From the NCBI RefSeq assembly GCF_013337765.1, contig NZ_VBSB01000005.1, positions 372,001 through 436,000 on the forward strand: DNA of 64,000 nt. Reading direction: 5' to 3'. Position 1 is the stretch's first letter, and the number at the start of each line of letters is the position of its first letter. Positions 16,788-29,546 of the stretch are shown here, piece after piece. Position numbers and translations under genes: made by a program. Source of the DNA: Mycolicibacterium sphagni. Lineage in GTDB: Bacteria > Actinomycetota > Actinomycetes > Mycobacteriales > Mycobacteriaceae. Below the pieces are notes generated by a model. The model did no database searches, was not told the origin of the DNA, and saw only the letters and a list, made by a program, of their open reading frames with translations.

Positions 16788-18121
16788 AACGTCCCGCCAA
16801 GAAGGCCGCCAAGAAGGGCGGCCCTCCCGTCATCGACCCGTACCTGCCGAACAACGGCAACTTCGGTTACCGGGTGTCGCGCTACGAGCTGGAGCTGGAG
16901 TACAAGGTCGCGATCAACCGGCTCACCGGCGCGGTCACCATCACCGCCGCGACGCTGGCCTCGCTGCAGACGTTCACCCTCGACCTGTCCGACGCGCTGA
17001 CGGTGACGAAGGTGACGGTCAACGGCCGTCGCCCATCCCATTTCGGGACCTCCGGCGGCAAGCTGCACATCACCCTGCCCGCACCCCTGCCCGCCGGGGC
17101 GGCGATGTCCATCCATGTCCGCTACGGCGGATCTCCGCGGCCGATCCGAAGTCATTGGGGTGAAGTCGGTTTCGAGGAGCTATCGAACGGGGTGCTGGTC
17201 GCCGGGCAGCCGAACGGCGCGGCGTCGTGGTTCCCCTGCGACGACCATCCCAGCGCCAAGGCCAGCTACCGCATCCAGATCAGCACCGACAGTCCGTATC
17301 GCGCGGTGGCCAACGGCGAGCTGGTGTCACGGCGGGTGCGCGCCGCGCACACCGTGTGGACCTATGAGCAGCCGGAGCCGACGTCGACCTATCTGGTGAC
17401 GTTGCAGATCGGCATGTACGGCGCCAACAAGATGCCCAAGGCTCAGGTTCCGATGCAGGCGGTACTGCCAGATCGGTTGCGCACCAACTTCGCCCATGAC
17501 TTCGGCCGCCAACCGCAGATGATGAAGTTGTTCATCAAGCTGTTCGGCCCCTACCCGCTGAGCAACGGCTACACCGTTGTGGTGACCGACGACGATCTCG
17601 AAATACCGCTGGAGGCCCAGGGCATTTCGATCTTCGGTGCCAACCACTGCGACGGCAAGCGAAACTCCGAACGGCTGATCGCTCACGAACTGGCACATCA
17701 ATGGTTCGGCAACAGTGTCACCGTGCGGCGCTGGCGCGATATCTGGCTGCACGAGGGATTCGCCTGCTACGCCGAATGGTTGTGGTCGGAGAACTCCGGC
17801 GGACAGAGTGCCGACAACTGGGCGCGGCACTACCACGCCAAGCTGGCTTCCTCACCGCAGAATCTGTTGCTCTCCGACCCCGGGCCGCGGGATATGTTCG
17901 ATGACCGGGTCTACAAGCGCGGCGCACTCACCCTGCACGTACTGCGCAACACCATCGGTGACGAGAAGTTCTTTGCGCTGCTCCAGGATTGGACCAGCCG
18001 CTACAAGCACAGCACGGTGGTGACCGACGATTTCAAGGGTCTTGCCGCCAACTACGCCGAGGTGTCATTGCGCCCACTGTGGGACGCCTGGCTGTACTCG
18101 ACCGAGGTGCCGCGGCTGTGA
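16784..18121 (+). CDS. Short M1 family zinc metallopeptidase
   Basis: Aminopeptidase of the M1 (gluzincin) family. The zinc site HELAHQWFGN lies near residue 300, with the third ligand Glu in WLHEGFACYAEWLW about 19 residues later. The usual GAMEN exopeptidase motif is replaced by LEAQGISIFG. At 445 aa it holds only the N-terminal beta domain and the catalytic domain and lacks the long C-terminal helical domain of PepN (about 860 aa). There is a Lys-rich N terminus and no signal peptide. GTGA overlaps at both ends couple it to the NRPS and to the downstream membrane protein. Confidence 0.92.
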   Translation: MKRPAKKAAKKGGPPVIDPYLPNNGNFGYRVSRYELELEYKVAINRLTGAVTITAATLASLQTFTLDLSDALTVTKVTVNGRRPSHFGTSGGKLHITLPAPLPAGAAMSIHVRYGGSPRPIRSHWGEVGFEELSNGVLVAGQPNGAASWFPCDDHPSAKASYRIQISTDSPYRAVANGELVSRRVRAAHTVWTYEQPEPTSTYLVTLQIGMYGANKMPKAQVPMQAVLPDRLRTNFAHDFGRQPQMMKLFIKLFGPYPLSNGYTVVVTDDDLEIPLEAQGISIFGANHCDGKRNSERLIAHELAHQWFGNSVTVRRWRDIWLHEGFACYAEWLWSENSGGQSADNWARHYHAKLASSPQNLLLSDPGPRDMFDDRVYKRGALTLHVLRNTIGDEKFFALLQDWTSRYKHSTVVTDDFKGLAANYAEVSLRPLWDAWLYSTEVPRL

Positions 18122-19404
18122 CCGACGCGGGCGCCTCCTTCGAGGCGCTGAGCGCCACCGGTGCCGACCAGATCAGCGGCACGGGGGCGATCACCCGTGG
18201 CAGCGTGGCCCGCGTGGGTGTGGCCACCGCGATCTCGGCGGTGTGCGGATACGCCGTGCTCTACCTCGCCGCGCGTGCACTGAACCCGGCCGGCTTCTCG
18301 GTATTCGGGGTGTTCTGGGGGGCGTTCGGGTTGGTCAACGGCGCGGCCTATGGGCTGCTGCAGGAGGCCACCCGCGAAGTGCGGTCGGCGAACCATGTCG
18401 AGATCGCCGACGGTCCGCGCACCCACCCGATGCGTGTCGCCACCGGTGTCGGCCTGGTGGCCGCCGTCGTCATGGCCGCCACTTCCCCGCTGTGGGCACC
18501 CCACGTGTTCAGTGAATCCCGGCCGCTCTCGGTGGGACTGCTCTGCGTTGGTCTGGCCGGATTCTGTATCCACGCAACACTTTTGGGCCTGCTTGCCGGC
18601 ACCGGGCGCTGGGGTGGCTACGGCGTGCTCATGGTCATCGACGCCGTCATGAGGGTGGTGATCGCCGTGATCGCGTTCGTCGTGGGGTGGGGGCTCAACG
18701 GCTTCCTCTGGGCCACCGTCGCCGGTGCGGTGGGCTGGCTGCTGCTGTTGGCGGTCTCCCCGGGTTCCCGCGCGGCGGCCGGGTTGCACACACCGGGTAG
18801 CACCGCAACATTCCTGCGCGGGGCCGGGCACTCCATCGCCGCCGCCGGTGCCAGCGCAATCCTCGTGATGGGCTTCCCGGTGCTACTCAAGGCGACCTCC
18901 GGCGGTGACCTCGGTGCAGCGGGCGGCGTGGTGATCCTGGCGGTGACGTTGACCCGGGCTCCGCTGCTGGTGCCGCTGACCGCGATGCAGGGCAATCTGA
19001 TCGCCCATTTCGTGGACCACCGCGGGCATCGACTCAAGGCGCTGATCGCTCCCGCGGCCGTGGTGGTCGCGCTGGGCGCCGTCGGCGTGCTGGCGGCCGG
19101 ACTGCTCGGACCCTGGCTGATCCGGGAGGCATTCGGCGACGAGTACGGCCCCGGCGGGGTGCTGTTGGCCTGGCTCACCGCGGGTGCGGTGGCGATCGCA
19201 CTGCTGACCGTCACCGGAGCCGCGACCGTCGCGGCAGCCCTGCACCGGGCGTACTCGATCGGCTGGGTCGGGGCCACCGTGGCCTCGACCGCGCTGCTGA
19301 CCCTGCCGCTTCCCCTGACCGACCGCACCGTGGTGGCCCTGCTGTGCGGGCCGCTGGTCGGAATAGTCGTACACCTGGCAGCCCTAGGCCGCGCCGCACG
19401 CTGA
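18118..19404 (+). CDS. Flippase-like polytopic membrane protein (Rv3630 homologue)
   Basis: 428 aa with about 12 hydrophobic helices spread over the whole length, the pattern of MATE/MviN/polysaccharide-flippase (MOP) proteins. Family identity rests on hydropathy, context and the matching length of Rv3630 (about 431 aa), not on a sharp motif. The GTG at 18118 overlaps the M1 peptidase stop in GTGA. It is followed at once by a glycosyltransferase, so transport of a lipid-linked glycan or peptide across the membrane is a reasonable inference. Confidence 0.85.
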   Translation: MTDAGASFEALSATGADQISGTGAITRGSVARVGVATAISAVCGYAVLYLAARALNPAGFSVFGVFWGAFGLVNGAAYGLLQEATREVRSANHVEIADGPRTHPMRVATGVGLVAAVVMAATSPLWAPHVFSESRPLSVGLLCVGLAGFCIHATLLGLLAGTGRWGGYGVLMVIDAVMRVVIAVIAFVVGWGLNGFLWATVAGAVGWLLLLAVSPGSRAAAGLHTPGSTATFLRGAGHSIAAAGASAILVMGFPVLLKATSGGDLGAAGGVVILAVTLTRAPLLVPLTAMQGNLIAHFVDHRGHRLKALIAPAAVVVALGAVGVLAAGLLGPWLIREAFGDEYGPGGVLLAWLTAGAVAIALLTVTGAATVAAALHRAYSIGWVGATVASTALLTLPLPLTDRTVVALLCGPLVGIVVHLAALGRAAR

Positions 19405-19411
19405 AGCGACA

Positions 19412-20127
19412 GTGCGCGGCGTGTACTTTGTGGACATCGACACGGCCTACCCCGACGTCTGGATCATCGTGCCAGCGTTCAACGAAGCGAAGGTCATCGG
19501 CGACGTCATCGCCGACCTCCGCCAAGTTTTCGACCATGTGGTGTGCGTCGACGACGGCAGCCGCGACGACACCGCCGATATCGCGCTGCGCGCGGGAGCC
19601 CACGTGGTGCGGCATCCGGTGAATCTCGGGCAGGGTGCCGCCATCCAGACCGGTGTGGAGTACGCCCGCGCCAAACCGGGCGCCGCGGTGTTCGTCACGT
19701 TCGACGCCGACGGCCAGCACCGGGTCAAGGACGTCCTGGTGATGATCGAGCGGCTGACCAAGGGTGACGTCGACATCGTCATCGGCACCCGCTTCGCCGG
19801 TACCACCGTCAGCCAGACCCCGCCGCTGAAGCGGTTGATCCTGCGCACGGCAGCATTGCTGAGCCCGAGCAGTCACCGGCTGCACCTGACCGACGCGCAC
19901 AACGGGCTGCGGGTATTCAACAAGACCGTGGCCGACAACCTCAGCCTCACGATGAACGGGATGAGCCACGCCACCGAGTTCATCACCCTGATCGTCGAAA
20001 ACCATTGGCGGGTGGCCGAAGAACCCGTCGAGATCCTCTACACCGAGTACTCGATGTCCAAGGGCCAGCCGCTGCTGAACGGGGTGAACATCGTCTTCGA
20101 CGGGTTCCTGCGAGGAAGGATGCGGCG

Positions 20128-20131
<4 letters not shown>
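19412..20131 (+). CDS. Family 2 glycosyltransferase (Rv3631 homologue)
   Basis: GT-A fold, cytosolic face, 239 aa. Marks are VWIIVPAFNEAKVIGDVI at the N terminus, CVDDGSRDDT (first Asp pair) and TFDADGQHRVKD, the DxD metal site. The pattern is close to polyprenyl-phosphate mannosyl/glucosyl transferases (DPM1-like, without a membrane tail). An alternative GTG start at 19430 gives MDIDTAYPDVW. The downstream gene overlaps by 4 bases. Donor and acceptor are unknown. Confidence 0.9.
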
Positions 20132-23226
<3,095 letters not shown>

Positions 23227-23253
23227 TGAGCCCGGTGTGCCAAAGTAGTTTGC

Positions 23254-23619
23254 ATGTCTAACTTGCGTGAGGATGGTCTACGCGTTTTCCGGGAGATGCT
23301 GCCAGGAACACTGCCCGATGGTGACGTCGAGTTCGGCGGCTTCGCCCCTGAACTGATGGATATCGGCGTCGAGAGCGTTTTCGGCAAGTTGTGGACCCGT
23401 GAGGGGCTCAGCCGCCGTGATCGAAGCCTGGTGACGCTGGGCATCTTGATCGCGCTGCGGGCCGGCGACGAGATGAAGGCGCACTTCCGGATCGCCATGC
23501 AGAACGGGCTGACCGAGAACGAGATCGCCGAGGTCATCTATCACTCCAGCGGCTACGCCGGATTCCCGGCGGCCGCCACGGCCCGCAATATCGCCGCCGA
23601 GGAACTCGGCAAGGCATAG
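23254..23619 (+). CDS. Carboxymuconolactone decarboxylase (CMD) family protein
   Basis: 121 aa, all-helical CMD fold close to the PcaC type: LWTREGLSRRDRSLVTLGI, then MKAHFRIAMQNGLTENEIAEV and HSSGYAGFPAA near the C terminus. It lacks the CxxC pair of AhpD peroxidases. No protocatechuate pathway genes are nearby, so the substrate is unknown. It starts 27 bases after the membrane protein gene. Confidence 0.88.
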   Translation: MSNLREDGLRVFREMLPGTLPDGDVEFGGFAPELMDIGVESVFGKLWTREGLSRRDRSLVTLGILIALRAGDEMKAHFRIAMQNGLTENEIAEVIYHSSGYAGFPAAATARNIAAEELGKA

Positions 23620-23622
23620 CGG

Positions 23623-23695
23623 AGCCGCCTGGGGGAATCGAACCCCCGACCTTCTCATTACGAGTGAGATGCTCTACCGACTGAGCTAAGGCGGC
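23623..23695 (-). tRNA. tRNA-Thr (anticodon CGT)
   Basis: 73-nt cloverleaf on the minus strand. The acceptor arms are GCCGCCT/AGGCGGC, the D-arm is AGCTCAGTCGGTAGAGC, the anticodon stem TCTCA/TGAGA encloses loop CTCGTAA, and the T-arm is GGGGGTTCGATTCCCCC-like. CCA is not encoded. Confidence 0.97.
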
Positions 23696-23730
23696 GGTGG
23701 CTCCAGAACTGCTCAAGCCGAGGAGTGAGT

Positions 23731-24945
23731 CTACAGGTCCGAACGCAGCGCCTGACCCACGGTCGCCACCAGCGCATCGACCGCGAACTTGGGCTTGACG
23801 TTGGTCGCGAGCGCCTCGCGGCACTCGAGCACCGCCTCGATACAACGCAGCAGCCGCTCCGGGGACGCGTGCGCGGCCATGGCCGCCACCCGCTCTTCCA
23901 TATCGGGATGATTCGGCGCCACCGCGCCCGCGCCGCTGGCCACCACGAGCGCATCACGAAAGTACGTCGCCAAGTCGATCAGCGCGCGGTCCAGGGCGTC
24001 GCGCGAAGCCCGGGTCTGGCGGGACTTCTGCCGCTTCTCCAGGTCCCTGATCGCGCCGGTGGCCCCGCGCAGCGCGCCCGCGGTGCCCTTGCCGGTGCCG
24101 CCAGCGCCCAGCGCGGTGCGCAGCTCCTCGGACTCGGCCTCGTCGCGGCCGACGTTGAGCGCCTTGGCTTCGGCCTCCGCGGTGGCCACCAGCTCTTCAG
24201 CGGCCGCGTACGCCCGAGACGGGGTCGCGGCATCGCGGGCAAGCCCGAGTGCGCGGGTACGACGATCGCGGGCGTCGGGATCGGTGGCCAGCCGCCGCGC
24301 CCGGCCGACGTGACCGCCACTGACCGACGCCGCCCACTGCGCCTCCTGCGCGGGCAGCCCGTCGTTGTCGATGAGCACCTGCGCGATCGCCGCCGTCGGC
24401 GGTGTCACCAGCGCCACGTGCCGGCACCGCGACCGCAGGGTGATCGCGATGTCCTCGGGGTCCACCGAGGGCGCACACAGCAGGAACACCGTCGACGGTG
24501 GCGGTTCCTCGACAACCTTGAGCAGTGCATTGGCCGCGCCCTCAGTCAGACGGTCGGCGTCCTCGACCACCACGATCTGCCAGCGGCCGGTGCTGGGCCG
24601 GCGGGAGGCGATCTGCACGATGTTGCGCATCTCGTCGACGCCGATCGACAGGCCCTCGGGGACGATGCGCCGCACGTCGCCGTGGGTGCCCGCCATCGCC
24701 GTCGTACAGGCCCGGCACTCCCCGCAGCCCGGCGTGCCGTCGGCGGTGCACTGCAGGGCGGCCGCAAAGCACTGCGCGGCCACTGAGCGGCCCGATCCGG
24801 GCGGGCCGGTGATCAGCCAGGCGTGTGTCATGGTCCCCGTGGCGACCACATCGTGAGCGGAATCACCGCGGGCCGCCCATGCGGCGCCCACGAGCTCCGC
24901 TTCCACCGCACTTTGGCCCACCAGCCGTGTGAAAACTCCAGACAT
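23731..24945 (-). CDS. holB: DNA polymerase III subunit delta' (Rv3644c homologue)
   Basis: Clamp-loader ATPase-fold subunit that helps place the beta clamp at the replication fork. 404 aa. Marks are the P-loop-like GPPGSGRS near residue 46, a zinc module with cysteines in GCGECRAC (about 73-80), VVVEDADRLTEGAANALLK and the SRC motif region ITLRSRCRHVAL. Starts at 24957 (GTG) and 24945 (ATG, MSGVFTRLVG) are both possible, and I prefer 24945. It lies next to tRNA-Thr and divergent from the adenylate cyclase, whose coding start lies 94 bases away. Confidence 0.93.
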   Translation of the reverse strand: MSGVFTRLVGQSAVEAELVGAAWAARGDSAHDVVATGTMTHAWLITGPPGSGRSVAAQCFAAALQCTADGTPGCGECRACTTAMAGTHGDVRRIVPEGLSIGVDEMRNIVQIASRRPSTGRWQIVVVEDADRLTEGAANALLKVVEEPPPSTVFLLCAPSVDPEDIAITLRSRCRHVALVTPPTAAIAQVLIDNDGLPAQEAQWAASVSGGHVGRARRLATDPDARDRRTRALGLARDAATPSRAYAAAEELVATAEAEAKALNVGRDEAESEELRTALGAGGTGKGTAGALRGATGAIRDLEKRQKSRQTRASRDALDRALIDLATYFRDALVVASGAGAVAPNHPDMEERVAAMAAHASPERLLRCIEAVLECREALATNVKPKFAVDALVATVGQALRSDL

Positions 24946-25027
24946 CGCCTCAAACACTAGTGCTCAGCAACGACACAACCGCTGCCCACCGGGCGGAAGA
25001 AGATGCAGATCGGTCACCCTGTACCGA

Positions 25028-25033
25028 TACGGT
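25028..25033 (+). promoter_or_regulatory. Probable leaderless -10 box (TACGGT) for the adenylate cyclase
   Basis: TACGGT is followed by 6 nt and the GTG at 25040, which supports that start over an upstream in-frame one. Confidence 0.5.
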
Positions 25034-25039
25034 AGGCTG

Positions 25040-26638
25040 GTGACCAGCGCGCAGCTCAGCCCGGGGCGAATCAATGGATTCGTCCGGTGGGTTGCGCGCA
25101 CCCCGTGGCCGGTGTTCACGCTCGGCATGCTGCAGGCAGACATCATCGGCGCCCTACTCGTGCTGGGCTTCCTGCGGTTCGGACTGCCGCCATCGGATCG
25201 GGTCATGCTGCAGGATCTGCCGACGCTGAACCTGGTCATCTTCCTCAGTTATCTGTTCATCTCGTTCGGTGTCGGCGCGTTCGTCAGCCTCAAGCTGCTC
25301 GTTCCGGTGTTCCGCTGGCAACGCCGCGATGCGTTGTTGGCTGAGGACGACCCGGCCGGTACCGAACAAGCCCGGTTGCGGGCGCTGCGGATGCCCGTCT
25401 ACCGGTCGGTGATCAGCATGACCAACTGGGTGCTGGGGGCGGTGGTGTTCATCGCCGCCAGCTGGCCGGTGGCCAGCCATGCCGCACCCGTGCTCGCGGT
25501 GTCCACGCTGCTCGGCGCCACCGCCACCACGATCATCGGCTACCTGCAGTCCGAGCGGGTGCTGCGACCGGTGGCGGTCGCCGCACTGCGCGGCGGCGTA
25601 CCGGAGAAGTTCCACCGCCCCGGTGTCATCCAGCGACTGGTGCTGACCTGGCTGCTGTCCACCGGGGTGCCGCTGCTTGCCATCGTGCTGTCGATCGTGG
25701 CCAGCAAGTTCTCGCTGCTCTACGCCTCGGCGGACGCCCTCTTCACACCGATCCTGCTGATGGCCGTCGCGGCACTGGTGGTCGGCTTTACCGGCAACGT
25801 GCTGGCGGCCATGTCGATCGCCGATCCGCTGCGCCAGCTGCGCTGGGCGCTCGGCGAGGTTCAGCGCGGCAACTACAACGCCCACATGCAGATCTACGAC
25901 GCCAGCGAGCTGGGCCTGCTGCAGGCCGGCTTCAACGACATGGTCCGGGACCTGAGCGAACGGCAGCGCCTGCGCGACCTGTTCGGCCGCTACGTCGGTG
26001 AGGACGTCGCCCGGCGCGCCCTGGAACGCGGCACCGAACTCGGCGGGCAGGAACGCGATGTCGCGGTGCTGTTCGTCGACCTGGTCGGGTCGACGCAGCT
26101 GGCCGCGACGCGACCGCCGAGCGAGGTTGTGAGCATGCTCAACGAGTTCTTCCGGGTGGTCGTCGAAACCGTCAAAAAACACGGCGGCTTCGTCAACAAG
26201 TTCCAGGGTGACGCGGCGCTGTGCATCTTCGGCGCACCGATCGAACACCCCGACGCCTCCGGCGCGGCGCTGGCGGCCTCGCGGGAGCTGCACGACGAGC
26301 TGGTCAGCGTTCTGGGCCAGACCGAGTTCGGGATCGGGGTATCGGCCGGGCGGGCGATCGCCGGGCACATCGGCGCGCAGGCCCGGTTCGAGTACACCGT
26401 GATCGGCGACCCGGTCAACGAAGCCGCCCGGCTGACCGAGCTGGCCAAGATCGAGGGCGGCCACGTGCTGGCATCGGCGATCGCGGTCAGCGGCGCCCTG
26501 GACGCCGAGGCGCTGTGCTGGAACGTCGGCGAGATAGTCGAGCTGCGCGGCAGGCGCGCACCGACACAGCTGGCCCGCCCGGTGAACCTGGTGCTGCCGA
26601 GCGAGGCCAACCAGGCCAGCGAGAGCGAAAGCGTCTAA
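25040..26638 (+). CDS. Membrane class III adenylate cyclase with HAMP domain (Rv3645 homologue)
   Basis: Makes cAMP from ATP at the cytosolic face. 532 aa: six membrane helices (about residues 18-270), a HAMP linker (about 270-325, SIADPLRQLRWALGEVQRGN) and a C-terminal cyclase domain. Catalytic features present are the first metal Asp in LFVDLVGST, the second in KFQGDAAL with the substrate Lys just before it, and the Asn/Arg pair in VIGDPVNEAARL. All key positions look canonical, so the enzyme should be active. Crp, the cAMP receptor, is encoded 23 kb away in this window. Confidence 0.95.
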   Translation: MTSAQLSPGRINGFVRWVARTPWPVFTLGMLQADIIGALLVLGFLRFGLPPSDRVMLQDLPTLNLVIFLSYLFISFGVGAFVSLKLLVPVFRWQRRDALLAEDDPAGTEQARLRALRMPVYRSVISMTNWVLGAVVFIAASWPVASHAAPVLAVSTLLGATATTIIGYLQSERVLRPVAVAALRGGVPEKFHRPGVIQRLVLTWLLSTGVPLLAIVLSIVASKFSLLYASADALFTPILLMAVAALVVGFTGNVLAAMSIADPLRQLRWALGEVQRGNYNAHMQIYDASELGLLQAGFNDMVRDLSERQRLRDLFGRYVGEDVARRALERGTELGGQERDVAVLFVDLVGSTQLAATRPPSEVVSMLNEFFRVVVETVKKHGGFVNKFQGDAALCIFGAPIEHPDASGAALAASRELHDELVSVLGQTEFGIGVSAGRAIAGHIGAQARFEYTVIGDPVNEAARLTELAKIEGGHVLASAIAVSGALDAEALCWNVGEIVELRGRRAPTQLARPVNLVLPSEANQASESESV

Positions 26639-26644
26639 GACCCG

Positions 26645-29434
26645 TCAGGCCTTCTTGGCAGGGGCCTTCTTGCGTGCCGCCTTCTTCGCCGGTGCCTTCT
26701 TCTTGACCGGGCCACGAGCCCGCCGATCGGCCAGTAGCTCCGAAGCCCGCTCGTCGGTGATGCTCAAGACGTCGTCGCCCTTGCGCAGGCTGGCATTGGT
26801 CTCGCCGTCGGTGACGTACGGACCGAAGCGGCCATCCTTGATCACCATCGGCTGGCCCGAGGCCGCATCGACGCCCAGTTCCCGCAGTGGCGGCGCCGCA
26901 GCGCCTTGGCGGCCACGGCGTTTGGGCTCGGCATAGATCTTCAGCGCCTCTTCAAGAGTGATGTCGAAGATCTGGTCCTCGGTGGCCAGCGAACGAGAGT
27001 CGGTGCCGCGCTTGAGGTATGGCCCGTAGCGGCCGTTCTGCGCGGTGATCTCCTCGCCGTTTTCGGGATCCACGCCGACAACGCGCGGCAGTGCGATCAG
27101 TTTGAGGGCGTCCTCGAGCGTGACGGTCTGCAGATCCATCGACCGCAGCAGCGAGCCGGTGCGCGGCTTGGGGCCGGTCGGCTTTTTGCCCTTCTTGGCC
27201 GTGACTCCCGGGTCATCGTCTGGCGGCGGGGGCAGCACCTCGGTGACGTAGGGCCCGTATCGGCCGTCCCTGGCCACGATTTCGTGGCCGGACTCCGGAT
27301 CCACGCCGAGCACGCGGCCCTCTTGCGGTGTCGCGAAAAGGGTTTCGGCCAATTCGAGGGTCAGCTCGTCTGGGGTGATCTCGTCGTTGAGGTTGGCCCG
27401 CTGCGGTTTGGGCTCACCGTCCTCGCCGAGGATCATCCGCTCCAGGTACGGGCCGTTCTTGCCGACGCGCACCACGATCGCGCGGCCTTCTTCGTCGTCA
27501 AAGAGCTTGATGGAGTTGACTTCTCGAGCGTCGATGCCCTCGAGGTTGACGCCAACCAGCTTCTTCAGGCCCCCGGCGCGGGCGATCGAGTCCGCGACGC
27601 CGTGCTCGCCGCCGAAATAGAAGTTGGTCAGCCAGTTGGTGCGTCGTTCCTGGCCGCTGGCGATCTCGTCGAGCTCGTCCTCCATGGCGGCGGTGAAGTC
27701 GTAGTCCACCAGCCGGCCGAAGTGCTGCTCGAGCAACCCGGTGACCGCGAACGCCACCCAGGACGGCACCAGCGCGCTGCCCTTCTTGTGGACGTAGCCG
27801 CGGTCCTGGATCGTCTTGATGATCGAGGAATACGTTGAGGGACGGCCGATTCCGAGATCCTCGAGCGCCTTGATCAGCGACGCCTCGGTGTAGCGAGCCG
27901 GCGGATTGGTGGTGTGCCCGTCCGCGTTGAGCCGAGTCGTGTCCACGCGCTGGCCTTGGCGCAGCTGCGGCAGCCGGCTCTCGGCATCGTCGGCCTCACC
28001 TCCGGCCTGCTCGTCGACGGTCTCGACGTAGGCCTTGAGGAAGCCGGCAAAGGTGATCGTGCGGCCGCTGGCGGCGAAGGTGACCTCGCGGCCGTCGGCG
28101 GAGGTGCCGTTGATTCGCAGGCTCAGCGTGGTCCCGCGGGCATCGGCCATCTGCGAGGCGACCGTACGCTGCCAGATCAGCTCGTAGAGCCGGAACTCGT
28201 CGGTGTCGAGCTCGCGGTGCAGCGCGCCGGGGGTGGCGAAGACGTCACCGGCGGGCCGGATGGCCTCGTGCGCCTCCTGGGCGTTCTTGACCTTGCGGGT
28301 GTACTGCCGCGGCGACGGGTGGACGTACTCGTCGCCGTAGAGCTGACGCGCCTGATTGCGGGCGGCTTCGATAGCCGACTGCGACAGCGTCGTCGAGTCG
28401 GTACGCATATAGGTGATGTAGCCGTTCTCGTAGAGCCGCTGCGCGATGCTCATCGTCCGTTCGGCGGAGAACCGCAGCTTGCGGCCGGCCTCCTGCTGCA
28501 ACGTGGACGTCATGAAGGGCGGATACGGCTTGCGGGTGTACGGCTTCTCCTCCACCGACGCAACGGCGAGGCTGGAGGCCTGTAAACCGGTGGCCAGCGA
28601 GCCCGCGGCAGCCTCATCGAGCACCACGACCTCGTCGGGCTTGCGAACCACGCCCAGCGAGTCGAAGTCGCGGCCGGTCGCCACCCGCTTGTTGTCGACG
28701 TTGACCAGCCGGGCGGTGAAGCGGGGCGGGGTCGCATTCGGGTCCGAGACGCTGGCGTCGAGCTCGGCGATGATGTCCCAGTAGGACGCGCTGCGAAAGG
28801 CCATCCGGTCGCGTTCGCGCTGCACGATGATCCGGGTGGCCACCGACTGCACCCGGCCCGCCGACAGCTTCGGGGCGACCTTCTTCCACAGAACCGGGCT
28901 GACCTCGTAGCCATACAGCCGATCGAGGATGCGTCGGGTCTCCTGGGCGTCGACCAGATCGTTGTCCAGGTCGCGGGGATTATCGGCGGCCGCACGGATG
29001 GCCGGTTCGGTGATCTCGTGGAACACCATGCGCTTGACCGGTATGCGGGGCTTGAGCGTCTCCAGCAGGTGCCAGGCGATGGCCTCACCCTCGCGGTCGC
29101 CGTCCGTGGCCAGATACAGCTCGTCTACATCTTTCAACAAGCCCTTCAGCTCCGAGACGGTGCTCTTCTTATCGGGGCTGATGATGTAAAGCGGCTCGAA
29201 GTTGTCCTCGACGTTGACGCCGAGGCGCGCCCAGGGCTCGGATTTGTACTTGGCCGGCACGTCGGCGGCGTTGCGGGGCAGGTCACGGATGTGGCCGCGG
29301 GACGACTCGACAATGTAATTGGAGCCGAGGTAGCCGGCGATCTTGCGCGCTTTGGTGGGCGACTCGACGATCACGAGCCGCCGGACGTTGCCATTACTAC
29401 TTCGGTTGCCGCTACCGCGGCCATCGTCAGCCAA
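26645..29434 (-). CDS. topA: DNA topoisomerase I
   Basis: Type IA topoisomerase that relaxes negative supercoils. 929 aa: Toprim domain at the N terminus (RLVIVESPTKARKIAGYLG), catalytic Tyr at residue 342 in YITYMRTDSTT, and a C-terminal region with four topoisomerase C-terminal repeats (each with GRYGPYV or similar, for example DGRYGPYVTEVLP and NGRYGPYLKRG) instead of zinc fingers. It ends in a Lys/Ala-rich basic tail (KKAPAKKAARKKAPAKKA). This layout is the mycobacterial type. It is convergent with the cyclase gene, 6 bases apart. Confidence 0.98.
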   Translation of the reverse strand: MADDGRGSGNRSSNGNVRRLVIVESPTKARKIAGYLGSNYIVESSRGHIRDLPRNAADVPAKYKSEPWARLGVNVEDNFEPLYIISPDKKSTVSELKGLLKDVDELYLATDGDREGEAIAWHLLETLKPRIPVKRMVFHEITEPAIRAAADNPRDLDNDLVDAQETRRILDRLYGYEVSPVLWKKVAPKLSAGRVQSVATRIIVQRERDRMAFRSASYWDIIAELDASVSDPNATPPRFTARLVNVDNKRVATGRDFDSLGVVRKPDEVVVLDEAAAGSLATGLQASSLAVASVEEKPYTRKPYPPFMTSTLQQEAGRKLRFSAERTMSIAQRLYENGYITYMRTDSTTLSQSAIEAARNQARQLYGDEYVHPSPRQYTRKVKNAQEAHEAIRPAGDVFATPGALHRELDTDEFRLYELIWQRTVASQMADARGTTLSLRINGTSADGREVTFAASGRTITFAGFLKAYVETVDEQAGGEADDAESRLPQLRQGQRVDTTRLNADGHTTNPPARYTEASLIKALEDLGIGRPSTYSSIIKTIQDRGYVHKKGSALVPSWVAFAVTGLLEQHFGRLVDYDFTAAMEDELDEIASGQERRTNWLTNFYFGGEHGVADSIARAGGLKKLVGVNLEGIDAREVNSIKLFDDEEGRAIVVRVGKNGPYLERMILGEDGEPKPQRANLNDEITPDELTLELAETLFATPQEGRVLGVDPESGHEIVARDGRYGPYVTEVLPPPPDDDPGVTAKKGKKPTGPKPRTGSLLRSMDLQTVTLEDALKLIALPRVVGVDPENGEEITAQNGRYGPYLKRGTDSRSLATEDQIFDITLEEALKIYAEPKRRGRQGAAAPPLRELGVDAASGQPMVIKDGRFGPYVTDGETNASLRKGDDVLSITDERASELLADRRARGPVKKKAPAKKAARKKAPAKKA

Positions 29435-29546
29435 CTGCGCTTACGCTCCACTTCTGTCTTGCCCACAGGTACCCCCGACCCGCGGGCAACTGACAATTTC
29501 GCACTCCGCAGCGGTCAACGCAAACCGACCCCCGCAGGGGAATGTC

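Noticed and set aside
23623..23695. tRNA-Thr as an integration site
   Set aside because: No duplicated tRNA 3' end or integrase is visible nearby, and flanking gene order matches the core genome.
25154..26464. 436-codon minus-strand frame opposite the adenylate cyclase
   Set aside because: Gln/Arg/His-rich shadow. The cyclase has all catalytic motifs.
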